Below, piece after piece: positions 9,250-16,746 of a stretch of 64,000 nt of DNA (position 1 is its first letter; each line of letters starts with the position of its first letter). The notes under the pieces are model-generated. The model was not told where the DNA came from, did no database searches, and saw nothing but the letters and a program-made list of their open reading frames with translations. Source of the stretch: 13-2-20CM-66-19 sp963824395 (GTDB lineage Bacteria; Pseudomonadota; Gammaproteobacteria; Steroidobacterales; Steroidobacteraceae); NCBI GenBank assembly GCA_963824395.1, contig CAWGPF010000005.1, positions 868,001-932,000 on the forward strand, read 5' to 3'. The translations under genes and the position numbers were made by a program.

Positions 9250-9986
9250 TGCGCATCAGCACCCTCCTGCGTCTTGCGGCGCTGGCGCTCCTCGTGACCT
9301 TTCTCGTGGTGCCGCAGAAGTTCGCGCCGCTCTTTGCCCCGCTGACCCAGTACGGCGCGCCGCCGATCTACGACCAGGGGAATCTCCTGAGCCTTGCGCT
9401 CGCGCACCTGGGCACGGTGATCCTGGCGGCCGCGGCGAGCACCGTGGTGGCGGTGAGTCTTGGGATCCTGGTGACGCGCCCGAGCGGGCGCGAATTCCTG
9501 CCGCTGTCGAGAACTCTTGTGAATATCGGCCAAACCTTTCCGCCGGTGGCGGTGCTGGCGGTGACGGTGCCGCTGGTCGGGTTCGGGGAGAAGCCGACGC
9601 TGATCGCGCTCTTTGCCTACGGGCTGCTGCCGATCTTCGAAAATACGATCGTCGCCCTGCAGACGACCCCGGCGGCGGTGCTGGAAGCGGCGAGCGGCAT
9701 GGGGATGAGTGCCCGCCAGCGCCTCGTCTCAATCGAGCTTCCGCTTGCTATGCCTTTGATTTTAGAAGGAATTAGACTCTCCCTGGTCATCAACGTCGGC
9801 ACCGCCACCATCGGCTCCACCGTGGCCGCCAAGGGCTTGGGCGAGGTCATCATCGCCGGACTCCTTTCCAGCAACACCGCCTTCATCCTGCAGGGGGGGC
9901 TGGTCACGGCCCTGATGGCGGTACTGCTCTACGACGCCATGGTGGCCTTCGAACGCTTCGCCTGCCGGACGGTCCAAACCGAGTGA
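9249..9986 (+). CDS. Osmoprotectant ABC transporter permease (OpuCB/YehW-like)
   Basis: 245-residue inner-membrane permease, started at the ATG at 9249 that shares one base with the stop of the ATPase gene. The binding-protein-dependent permease domain contains an EAA loop (EAASGMGMSARQRLVSIELPLAMP) and about six hydrophobic segments, a normal size for OpuCB-type permeases. It is the last gene of the importer. The following 139 bases up to the desaturase-like gene contain no terminator that I can identify. Confidence 0.88.
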   Translation: MRISTLLRLAALALLVTFLVVPQKFAPLFAPLTQYGAPPIYDQGNLLSLALAHLGTVILAAAASTVVAVSLGILVTRPSGREFLPLSRTLVNIGQTFPPVAVLAVTVPLVGFGEKPTLIALFAYGLLPIFENTIVALQTTPAAVLEAASGMGMSARQRLVSIELPLAMPLILEGIRLSLVINVGTATIGSTVAAKGLGEVIIAGLLSSNTAFILQGGLVTALMAVLLYDAMVAFERFACRTVQTE

Positions 9987-10125
9987 GACCCATCTCGCGG
10001 AAAGCGCCAGCTGTGGCGACGCGGGGCACGCAGTTTCGCTAGAATATCTCCCGACAGTCTTCCGCACGCCCGGCATGGGTGGATCCCCCAAGATTCCGTG
10101 CGACGGAAGGGGATTTTCACCGCCG

Positions 10126-11088
10126 ATGAATTCCGCCACCGATCAGTCTGTCTCCGCTGCGCCGCACCGAAGTGCGCTGCGCACGCGATCTGCCGTGGAG
10201 CTGCCGACGATCCTGCTGCTGGCTGCGACCTACGGCGGCTGGCTCGCCGTCACCCGTGAGTACGGTCACTGGTCGCTGTGGCTGGTCGCCCCCCTGACCG
10301 CGCTGTGCATCACGCTGCACAGCTCCCTGCAGCACGAGATCGTGCACGGGCATCCGACGCGCTGGTACGTCGTCAACCGTCTGCTCGGCATCCTGCCCCT
10401 GTCCTTGTGGCTGCCCTACGACCGCTACCGTGCGCTGCACCGCAGCCACCACAACGACGCGCGGCTCACCGATCCTCTGGATGATCCGGAGTCCTTCTAC
10501 TGGTGCCCGAAGGAGTGGGAGCGCCTGAGCGGCCTCAGCCGCGCGCTGCTGCGTGCGCAGCAGACGCTCGCCGGCCGCATCGTGGTGGGCTCGGTCTGGC
10601 GCGTCGGCGCCTTTCTCTACATGGAGACCCGCGCCATCGCGCGTAACCAGGACGGGGTGCGGGCGGTATGGCTGCAGCACCTGCTGTGGTGCGTGCCGGT
10701 GATCATGTGGCTGAAGGTCGTGTGCGGGATGCCGCTGTGGCTGTACTTTGTCGCGATGGTGGTGCCGGCAAACGGCGTGCAGCTGATCCGCTCGTTCGCC
10801 GAGCATCGCGCGCGCCCCGAGGCGAGCGAGCGCATCGCGATCGTCGAGGACTCCTGGATCCTCGGGCCGATCTTTCTGTTCAACAACCTGCACTCGCTGC
10901 ACCACGAGTCCCCGCTCGTGCCCTGGTACGAGTATCCGTCCCGTTATCGCGTCATCCGCGAGCGCCTGATCGCCGCCAACGGCGGCCTGGTGTATCGCAC
11001 TTACTTCGACGTCGCGCGCCGCTACCTGTTCCGCTCGCACGACGTGCTCTTGCATCCGACCGGGCGCGTCCCGGCGACGGCGCTCTAG
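10126..11088 (+). CDS. Membrane fatty-acid-desaturase-family diiron protein
   Basis: 320 residues from the ATG at 10126; an upstream in-frame ATG at 10075 is possible. The three histidine clusters of the membrane desaturase/hydroxylase superfamily are present: HEIVH, HRSHH and HSLHH. A further His lies in the segment RSFAEHRARP. Hydrophobic segments around residues 25-65 and 185-240 would anchor it in the inner membrane. Family members use a diiron centre and O2 to desaturate or hydroxylate acyl chains, sterols, carotenoids and other substrates. Its position between a betaine importer and an MttB-like gene is unusual for a lipid enzyme. A role in oxidising an N-methylated compound is possible but unproven. 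Confidence 0.8.
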   Translation: MNSATDQSVSAAPHRSALRTRSAVELPTILLLAATYGGWLAVTREYGHWSLWLVAPLTALCITLHSSLQHEIVHGHPTRWYVVNRLLGILPLSLWLPYDRYRALHRSHHNDARLTDPLDDPESFYWCPKEWERLSGLSRALLRAQQTLAGRIVVGSVWRVGAFLYMETRAIARNQDGVRAVWLQHLLWCVPVIMWLKVVCGMPLWLYFVAMVVPANGVQLIRSFAEHRARPEASERIAIVEDSWILGPIFLFNNLHSLHHESPLVPWYEYPSRYRVIRERLIAANGGLVYRTYFDVARRYLFRSHDVLLHPTGRVPATAL

Positions 11089-11129
11089 GACCAGCCCCGC
11101 CGCAGCCGCCTCACGAGGTGGCGCTGCCT

Positions 11130-11303
11130 TCACAGGGAGTTGAGGAAGGCGATCAGGTCCTGCATCTGCTCCGGCGTAAGCCGCATCTGGAAGCGCTGGT
11201 TGTAGAAGTTCACCAGTTCCTTCAGGTCCGCGGCCGCGCCGTTGTGGAAGTAGACCGCACGCGCGGCGAGGCCCCGCAGGGTCGGGCCGTGCCGCGGTTG
11301 AAG
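11130..11303 (-). pseudogene. Remnant of a di-haem cytochrome c peroxidase/MauG-type gene
   Basis: The minus strand encodes 57 residues with the C-terminal hallmark of bacterial cytochrome c peroxidases and MauG proteins: HGPTLRGLAARAVYFHNG, then an LTPEQMQDLIAFLNSL ending. The reading frame is closed upstream by a TGA at 11304-11306, and no start codon precedes it. In another frame just upstream is a CAQC segment followed by Ser-Asp, which could be a decayed haem motif. This looks like the 3' scrap of a deleted gene. It lies between the desaturase-like gene and the DUF302 gene and is not expected to be functional. Confidence 0.65.
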
Positions 11304-11450
11304 TCACTGCACTGCGCGCAGCCCGCTGCCCGTTGCGAGACCTGTCGTTCATTGTGTTTTCCCGTTTTTCCGTGCTGCAGGCGCACGTTCCCTGCCTGCT
11401 GGATCGCAAACGACGGGACAGACACGACCGCGCGGTAGAAGGGGGCGCGA

Positions 11451-11852
11451 CTACCCGCTGGTGGCCGCGGCGGCGAGGGCCGCCAGGACGCCCGTCAGGG
11501 CTTGCACCGTCTTATCGGAGGCGGCCGCGAGGCCATGGCGCACGGCGATCCAGTGCGGGTCGTTGTAGGAAAGCCAGGTGACCTGGGCGGCGTCCTGCCA
11601 GATGAGCGCCTTCAGCGGCAGATCGATCCCGGCCGTCTGCGCCGCCTGCATGAGCGGCGTGCCGCCGCGGGCATTGCCGAAGATGACGAGCAGCGTCGGG
11701 CGCAGCGTGAGACCCGCCTCCGCGGCGCCCTTGGCGTGGTCGATGCGCGCAAAGACCGTGAGGCCCTTCGCCTGGATCGCAGTCTCGAGGCGCGCGAGGG
11801 TGTCCGCGGGGCCAAAGACGCTGCGCAGGCTGATCAGTCCGTCAGTGCTCAT
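11451..11852 (-). CDS. DUF302-domain protein
   Basis: 133 residues from the ATG at 11852, with a GAGGAG ribosome site about 9 bases upstream. It has the DUF302 pattern: an early segment with ETAIQAKGLTVFARIDHAKGAAEAG, a central LLVIFGNARGGTPLMQAAQ, and LPLKALIWQDAAQVTWLSYNDP. DUF302 proteins are small alpha/beta proteins of uncertain function, sometimes fused to electron-transfer or thiol domains. No signal peptide is seen, so it is probably cytoplasmic. It is the last gene of the unit mttB-like, phnD-like, DUF302, with a 34-base gap before it. No specific role can be assigned. Confidence 0.8.
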   Translation of the reverse strand: MSTDGLISLRSVFGPADTLARLETAIQAKGLTVFARIDHAKGAAEAGLTLRPTLLVIFGNARGGTPLMQAAQTAGIDLPLKALIWQDAAQVTWLSYNDPHWIAVRHGLAAASDKTVQALTGVLAALAAAATSG

Positions 11853-11886
11853 GGAAAAGTGCTCCTCGCGTTGGCCGCAGCGCTCC

Positions 11887-12702
11887 TCAGGCCGGAATCT
11901 CGTAGCCCGCCGCGCGCGCCTGCGCGTCCCAGTCAAGGTAGAGCGCGTAGGAATCGGCGCTCACTGGCGCGAAGCCCTCGATCATGACGGGCTGTGCCAG
12001 AGCGGCGAACCACGGCTGGCGCACCGCACTGATGAAGGCTGCCCGCAGCGCGGACGCCGCGGCGGCCGGCGCCGTCGCCGCGGCGACGAAGCCGGGAATC
12101 GGGGTGAGCGGCGTCGAGGCGAGCACGCGTATTCCGCGCGTGAGCTCGGGGGCGTGGGCCGCGATCAGCAGGTGCCAGTAGGCATCGAGGGGCCCGACGT
12201 CGATGCGCCCCTCGCGCACCGCATCCAGCACGTTGCGCGCGGTGATGAGGTTGCCCACGACCTTGCGGTAGAGCGCCGGGCGTGCGGCGCTGCGGTACGG
12301 CAACAGTGCGTGGCGCAGCGCGTTGAAGCCCGACTGCGAGTGGCTTACGGTCCACCCGAGGCGTCCGCCGAAGGTGTCCTCCAGAGTACGGTAGGGACTG
12401 TCCTCGCGCACGATGAGGTCGGTGCGGTACAGGGCGCCACCACGCGCCCACGGCGCGCGCGGGATCGGCGCGGCGAGCGGCACTACGTCGGCCACCTTAA
12501 GGACCACGGGGTAGCCGCACATGAATACCGCGCCGAGGTCGCCCCGTGCCCACAGGGGTTCAAGGGGCTGGGGCGCAGGGTAGGGGACGTAGCGCAGGGG
12601 CACGCCGGCAGCGGCGGCGATGCGCTCGATGAGCTCACGCCACGCCGCCTCCACCGCGGGGGTCACGGCGTACATGCGCGCGTTTGCGATCCACTCGGTC
12701 AC
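11887..12702 (-). CDS. PhnD/SsuA-like substrate-binding fold protein without signal peptide
   Basis: 271-residue type-2 periplasmic-binding-fold protein. Recognisable parts are an opening NARMYAVTPAVEAAW, a YRTDLIVREDSPYRTLEDTFGGRLGWTVSHSQSGFN segment (split here only for description), and a GRIDVGPLDAYWHLL segment. Phosphonate- and sulfonate-type binding proteins share these features. The N-terminus runs straight into the mature fold, with no signal peptide or lipobox, and no ABC permease or ATPase adjoins the gene. It sits 20 bases after the MttB-like gene and 34 before DUF302. Export of a solitary protein by another route, or a cytoplasmic ligand-binding role, are both open. Confidence 0.75.
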   Translation of the reverse strand: MTEWIANARMYAVTPAVEAAWRELIERIAAAAGVPLRYVPYPAPQPLEPLWARGDLGAVFMCGYPVVLKVADVVPLAAPIPRAPWARGGALYRTDLIVREDSPYRTLEDTFGGRLGWTVSHSQSGFNALRHALLPYRSAARPALYRKVVGNLITARNVLDAVREGRIDVGPLDAYWHLLIAAHAPELTRGIRVLASTPLTPIPGFVAAATAPAAAASALRAAFISAVRQPWFAALAQPVMIEGFAPVSADSYALYLDWDAQARAAGYEIPA

Positions 12703-12722
12703 GGTGCCGTGCCGCCAGTGCC

Positions 12723-14258
12723 TCAGGCGGCGCTCAGCTGCGCGGAGCGGCGCGCCACGTACTCAGCGATCGCCTCGCGCACCGCCGGATCGAGCGGCGG
12801 CGGCACGTACTCGGCCAGCAGCTTCTTCCAGATCGCGGTGGCGCGCTCGGTCGCGTTGCGCGAGCCCGCGTCGCGCCAGTTCTCGAAGTTCGACCAGTCC
12901 GAGAGCAGCGGCCGGTAGAACGCAGACTCGTAGCGCGCCAGGGTGTGCGCGGAGCCGAAGAAGTGCCCGCCGGCGGGCGTCTCCTTGATGGCCTCCACCC
13001 CCAGGTCATCGTCCGTGAAATTCACCGGCTTCAGGATCTCGGCCCAGTTACGCAGCAGCTCCGCATCCACGATGATCTTCTCGAGCGAGGCCGACAGGCC
13101 GCCCTCGAGCCAGCCGGCCGCGTGGTTGATCAGGTGGCTGCTGCTCAGGATCGCCGCCTGCAGCGAGAAGGCGGTCTCGTAGGTCGACTGCGCATCGACC
13201 GTCGGTGAGGCATTCACTGCACTGGTGCGCACCGGGAGCTTCAGGCGCCGCCCGAGCTGGGCGCTGGCGATGACGGCCTGCACGTACTCGGGCGTGCCGA
13301 ACGCCGGGGAGCCGGTACGCATGTCGACGTTGGAGGTGAAGCTGCCCATGACGCACGGGGTTCCGGGGCGCACCAGCTGGCACAGCGTCACGACCGCGAG
13401 CGCCTCGGCGGTCTGCTGCACCAGGGCGCCCGCGAGGGTCACCGGGGCCATGGCCCCCATGAGCGTGAAGGGGGTGATGACGACGCACTGGCCGTGGCGG
13501 GCCATCGTCATGATGTTGTCGAGGATCTCCTCGTCCACGCGGCGCGGCGAGTTGACGTTAGTCACCGTCATGAGCGTCGGGCGCGCGCTGAGGTCGGCGG
13601 GCGTGCAGCCATGCTCGATCGCGGACATGGCGATGGCATCCTCCGCCTGGACGCCGCCGATGCCGCGCGCCGCCCACACGATGTCCGAGCACTCGATGTG
13701 CGCCTGGTAGGTGGCGAGGTGGCGCACCGCCACCGGGATATCCACCGGCTCCACCACGATGCCACCCTGCCAGTGCAGCACGCCGAGCGTGTGAGTGAGC
13801 TTGAGGATGTTGCGGAACGCCTCGAGGTCCCCGTAACGGCGGCCGCCCTCGAGGTCGCGGATGTTGGGCGCGCCGTTGACCGGACCGAAGTTCACCACAT
13901 TGTCGCCCACGTGCAGGTGGCGGGCGGGGTTGCGGGCGTGCAGCACGAAGCGCTCGGGTGCGTGGGCAAGCTGCGCCTCCACGAGCTCGCGCCCCAGCCG
14001 CACGTTCTGGGTCTCCTCATCGACGAGCGCCCCGGCGCGACGCAACACCGCGCGCGCGGCGCCGCCGCGGATCTCGAGGCCGGCTTCGGCGAGCACCCGG
14101 TAGCTGGCGTTCAGGATCCGCTCGACCTGTTCCGCGCTGAGCACCTCGAGCGGCGGCCAGGGGTTGCGCAGCATCGGCAGGGGAGTGAGCGTCGGGCCGG
14201 TCGAGCGCGGGGCGCGCCCGCGGTCGCGCCGCCTGGAGGGGGGCGGGGCATCTGTCAT
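12723..14258 (-). CDS. Trimethylamine methyltransferase (MttB)-family protein, non-pyrrolysine type
   Basis: 511 residues from the ATG at 14258, preferred over the ATG at 14267 because a GAGG element sits 9 bases upstream of it. The sequence follows the MttB family: VNFGPVNGAPNIRDLEGG, a TNVNSPRRVDEEILDN segment, and a GSFTSNVDMRTGSPAFGTPEY segment near the middle. There is no in-frame amber codon, so pyrrolysine, the hallmark of methanogen trimethylamine enzymes, is absent. Non-pyrrolysine members include the glycine betaine methyltransferase MtgB, which needs a corrinoid protein. None is visible in this window. The gene heads a three-gene minus-strand unit opposite sarcosine oxidase and the betaine importer. 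Confidence 0.85.
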   Translation of the reverse strand: MTDAPPPSRRRDRGRAPRSTGPTLTPLPMLRNPWPPLEVLSAEQVERILNASYRVLAEAGLEIRGGAARAVLRRAGALVDEETQNVRLGRELVEAQLAHAPERFVLHARNPARHLHVGDNVVNFGPVNGAPNIRDLEGGRRYGDLEAFRNILKLTHTLGVLHWQGGIVVEPVDIPVAVRHLATYQAHIECSDIVWAARGIGGVQAEDAIAMSAIEHGCTPADLSARPTLMTVTNVNSPRRVDEEILDNIMTMARHGQCVVITPFTLMGAMAPVTLAGALVQQTAEALAVVTLCQLVRPGTPCVMGSFTSNVDMRTGSPAFGTPEYVQAVIASAQLGRRLKLPVRTSAVNASPTVDAQSTYETAFSLQAAILSSSHLINHAAGWLEGGLSASLEKIIVDAELLRNWAEILKPVNFTDDDLGVEAIKETPAGGHFFGSAHTLARYESAFYRPLLSDWSNFENWRDAGSRNATERATAIWKKLLAEYVPPPLDPAVREAIAEYVARRSAQLSAA

Positions 14259-14405
14259 GCAGTTCATCCTCGGGGCCTGGCCTACGGCGGTGGCGCGCGT
14301 ATCGATGCCGCCAGCCGGTCATCTGCGCGTGTCGCGACGGTGGTGCGCATTGTAGCGCTTTGCCGGCACGAGCCTGCTGCCCGGTGGCGTCGCGGGCGGC
14401 GCACC

Positions 14406-14439
14406 AAGAAAAACGGCCCCTGCTGCAGGCAGGGGCCGT
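14406..14439 (-). terminator. Rho-independent terminator of the DUF4398/OmpA operon
   Basis: An 11-bp inverted repeat (14413-14423 with 14429-14439, arm ACGGCCCCTGC) with a 5-base loop lies 24 bases after the OmpA-family stop. Read on the minus strand the stem is followed by TTTTTCTT, as in an intrinsic terminator. Confidence 0.85.
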
Positions 14440-14462
14440 GTGCTTCAGGGAGCGGGTGAGTG

Positions 14463-15263
14463 TCAGCCCTGTGCGGCGAACTGCCCCGCCTGATCCGAGA
14501 ACACGATCTCGACGCGCCGGTTCTGCTGTCGTCCGGCGGCCGAGGAGTTGGAGGCTACCGGGAAGTCCTCGCCGCGGCCGATGGCCCGCACGCGATCAGG
14601 AGAGAGCCCGCGATTCTCGAGCGCCATCGCCACAGCGTCAGCGCGTCGCTGCGAGAGCGCCTGGTTGAATTCCGCAGAACCGGTGCTGTCGGTGTGGCCC
14701 TCGATGCGTACCTTGGTCTGCGGATTCTGCGACATGAAGGTCGCCAGTCGGTCCAGCACCAGGCTCGCGCCGGGCTTGAGGGTCGCCTGGCCGCTGTCGA
14801 ACAGCACATCGCCCAGCGTCACGACCATGCCGCGGTCGGTCTTCTTGGCCTGCAGGTCCGCCAGCTGCTGCTGCGTGGCGGCCAGCTGGTTCTTCACGTT
14901 GTCGGCTTCGCGGGCGCGGGCGCTCAGGAGGATGGCGTTGCGATTCGCCTGCGCGGCGGCCAGCTGCTGCTTCGCCTGCGCTTCCTCGACGCGCGCCTGG
15001 CCCGCCTCGGCGCTGCGGCGCGCGAGGTAGGCGAAGTGATCGACCTCTGTCATCGGGTGTTTCTCCTGCAGCGCCTGCTCACCCTGCGCCAGCTGGGTGC
15101 GGGCGTTCTGCAGGTCCTGCTGCGCGGCCTGCTGGGCGAGTGGCTGGCTGGACAGGGCTTCAACCTCGCTGCGCGCGGTCTCAAGCTCGCTGCTGCGCTG
15201 GGGCGCCGCGGCACACCCGGCAAGCACCAGGGCCGGTACTGCGATCCATAGGTATCTGTTCAC
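14463..15263 (-). CDS. OmpA-family lipoprotein with DUF4398 segment
   Basis: 266 residues. A lipoprotein signal ends in the lipobox LAGC (Cys17). A long alanine/glutamine-rich helical and probably coiled-coil region spans about residues 25-135 and resembles DUF4398. The C-terminal OmpA domain (about residues 145-255) contains GHTDSTGSAEFNQALSQRRA, the peptidoglycan-binding motif. It should be anchored in the outer membrane and tether it to peptidoglycan. It follows a second DUF4398 lipoprotein by 29 bases, a pairing that recurs in gammaproteobacteria, and ends at a clear terminator. Confidence 0.9.
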   Translation of the reverse strand: MNRYLWIAVPALVLAGCAAAPQRSSELETARSEVEALSSQPLAQQAAQQDLQNARTQLAQGEQALQEKHPMTEVDHFAYLARRSAEAGQARVEEAQAKQQLAAAQANRNAILLSARAREADNVKNQLAATQQQLADLQAKKTDRGMVVTLGDVLFDSGQATLKPGASLVLDRLATFMSQNPQTKVRIEGHTDSTGSAEFNQALSQRRADAVAMALENRGLSPDRVRAIGRGEDFPVASNSSAAGRQQNRRVEIVFSDQAGQFAAQG

Positions 15264-15292
15264 GTTCGCTCTCCGGAAAAAAATGAAAGGCG

Positions 15293-15709
15293 TTACTGCT
15301 GCTGCGGGGGCGGCGGCGGGGGCATGACGGAGGAGGCATCCGCGGCGCGGTCCGCCTCGGTGCGCAGCGAGCTGTTGCTCTGCGCGACCTCATGGGAGGC
15401 GTGCTGGGCCTCGCCGGCGGCGCCGCGCGCGGCGGCGAGATTGGCGTCCGCGGACGCGGACTCCGCGTAGGCGCGCGCCGCGTTGAACCGGCCGGCGCTG
15501 TCGGCGGTGTTGGCGCTGGCAAGTTCATCGTGGGCGCGCTGCAGGTCGGCTGCGGCATAGCGCTGCGCGGCGCCGCCGCGGTCGGCGGCATCGATCAGGG
15601 TGCGGGCACGGGTCAGTTGTTCGACGGGACGCGGACCCTCGCTCGCGCAGCCGGCGGCAAGCGCCGCGCCTGCGATCGCGATGCAGACGAATGGCCGGGG
15701 TATATTCAT
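15293..15709 (-). CDS. DUF4398-domain lipoprotein
   Basis: 138 residues from the ATG at 15709, with an AAGGAAAG ribosome site just upstream; a longer in-frame reading begins at 15742. The lipobox is LAAGC. The remainder is a helical, alanine-rich DUF4398 domain (RARTLIDAADRGGAAQRYAAADLQRA) ending in a proline and glutamine tail (MPPPPPPQQQ). It is the first gene of the pair with the OmpA-family lipoprotein and probably works with it at the cell envelope. Exact function is unknown for the family. Confidence 0.85.
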   Translation of the reverse strand: MNIPRPFVCIAIAGAALAAGCASEGPRPVEQLTRARTLIDAADRGGAAQRYAAADLQRAHDELASANTADSAGRFNAARAYAESASADANLAAARGAAGEAQHASHEVAQSNSSLRTEADRAADASSVMPPPPPPQQQ

Positions 15710-15903
15710 GGCGGTTCTTTCCTTCACTGACGTTGTGGGCATAGCATTGCGGAGACGTAGTCGCGGCCGTGTCGGCCGGATGATTCAATGAGGGGTCAGG
15801 TTCGCGCACGAGGCGGGGTCAGTGGCGGCCTACGCCTCGGGCCGCCCCGGCCGTTGAGGCGACCGCGGGCCCTTAAGCGTGCGAGTGATCTGAAGCAGTA
15901 ACC

Positions 15904-16746
15904 ATGAACCTCGAGAACTCACGAGCCGCGCGGCGCTCGCTGCCGCCTGAGCAGATCGAGGCTTTTGCGCGCGACGGCGCCACGCTCATCCGCGGGCTCT
16001 TCAGCGCCGCCGAGCTCGCGCTCTTGAGGGCCGGGATCGATGCGAACCTCGCGCACCCGAGCCCGCGGGCCAAGGTGGCGAGCACCCGGGAGGATCCGGG
16101 GTGGTTCATCGAGGACTTCTGCAACTGGCAGGACAATGCCGCCTACCGGCGGTTCATCTTCGGCTCCGCGCTCGGGGAAGTCGGGGCGCAGCTGATGAGG
16201 AGCAGTGCCGCGCGGCTCTATCACGATCACATGCTAACCAAGGAGCCGGGCACGAAGGCGCGCACGCCCTGGCACCAGGACCAGCCCTACTACAACATCG
16301 AGGGCGCGCAGAACTGCAGCTTCTGGATCCCGGTGGATGCGGTGAGCCGCGAATCCACGCTCGAGTTCATCGCCGGCTCACACACCGGCCCCTGGCTCAT
16401 GCCGCGCTCTTTCATGGACGCGCAGGCGAAGTGGTTCCCGGAAGGCAGCCTTGCGGACCTGCCCGACATCGAGGCGGACCGCGGCGCGCACCGCATCCTC
16501 GGCTGGGCGCTCGAGCCCGGCGATGCGGTGTGCTTCCACATGCTCACCCTGCACGCTTCGGCCGGCGTGAGCGCGGGCCGGCGCCGGCGCGTGTTCTCGG
16601 TGCGCCTGATCGGGGATGACGTGCGTCACGCGCCGCGACGCTGGCAGACCTCGCCTGACTTTCCGGGGCTCGACGGGTCGCTGCCCGCGGGGGCACCGCT
16701 CGAGCACCCGCTGTTTCCCCTGTTATGGCCGTCAGCCGGGATTTAG
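15904..16746 (+). CDS. Phytanoyl-CoA dioxygenase (PhyH)-family Fe(II)/2-oxoglutarate enzyme
   Basis: 280 residues with the PhyH-family iron ligands: WHQDQPYY provides the HxD pair near residues 121-123, and the distal His is probably in the segment FHMLTLHASAG. A downstream Arg in RRRRVFSVRLIG is placed to bind 2-oxoglutarate. Family members hydroxylate varied substrates, including acyl-CoAs, ectoine and small metabolites, so the substrate is open. It is a single cytoplasmic gene, divergent from the lipoprotein pair, and its last 15 bases overlap the end of the convergent efflux gene. The upstream ribosome site (GAAG) is weak. Confidence 0.85.
   Translation: MNLENSRAARRSLPPEQIEAFARDGATLIRGLFSAAELALLRAGIDANLAHPSPRAKVASTREDPGWFIEDFCNWQDNAAYRRFIFGSALGEVGAQLMRSSAARLYHDHMLTKEPGTKARTPWHQDQPYYNIEGAQNCSFWIPVDAVSRESTLEFIAGSHTGPWLMPRSFMDAQAKWFPEGSLADLPDIEADRGAHRILGWALEPGDAVCFHMLTLHASAGVSAGRRRRVFSVRLIGDDVRHAPRRWQTSPDFPGLDGSLPAGAPLEHPLFPLLWPSAGI

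Noticed and set aside
12723..14258. Possible pyrrolysine codon in the MttB-family gene
   Set aside because: No in-frame TAG occurs in the 511-codon frame, so pyrrolysine is not encoded.
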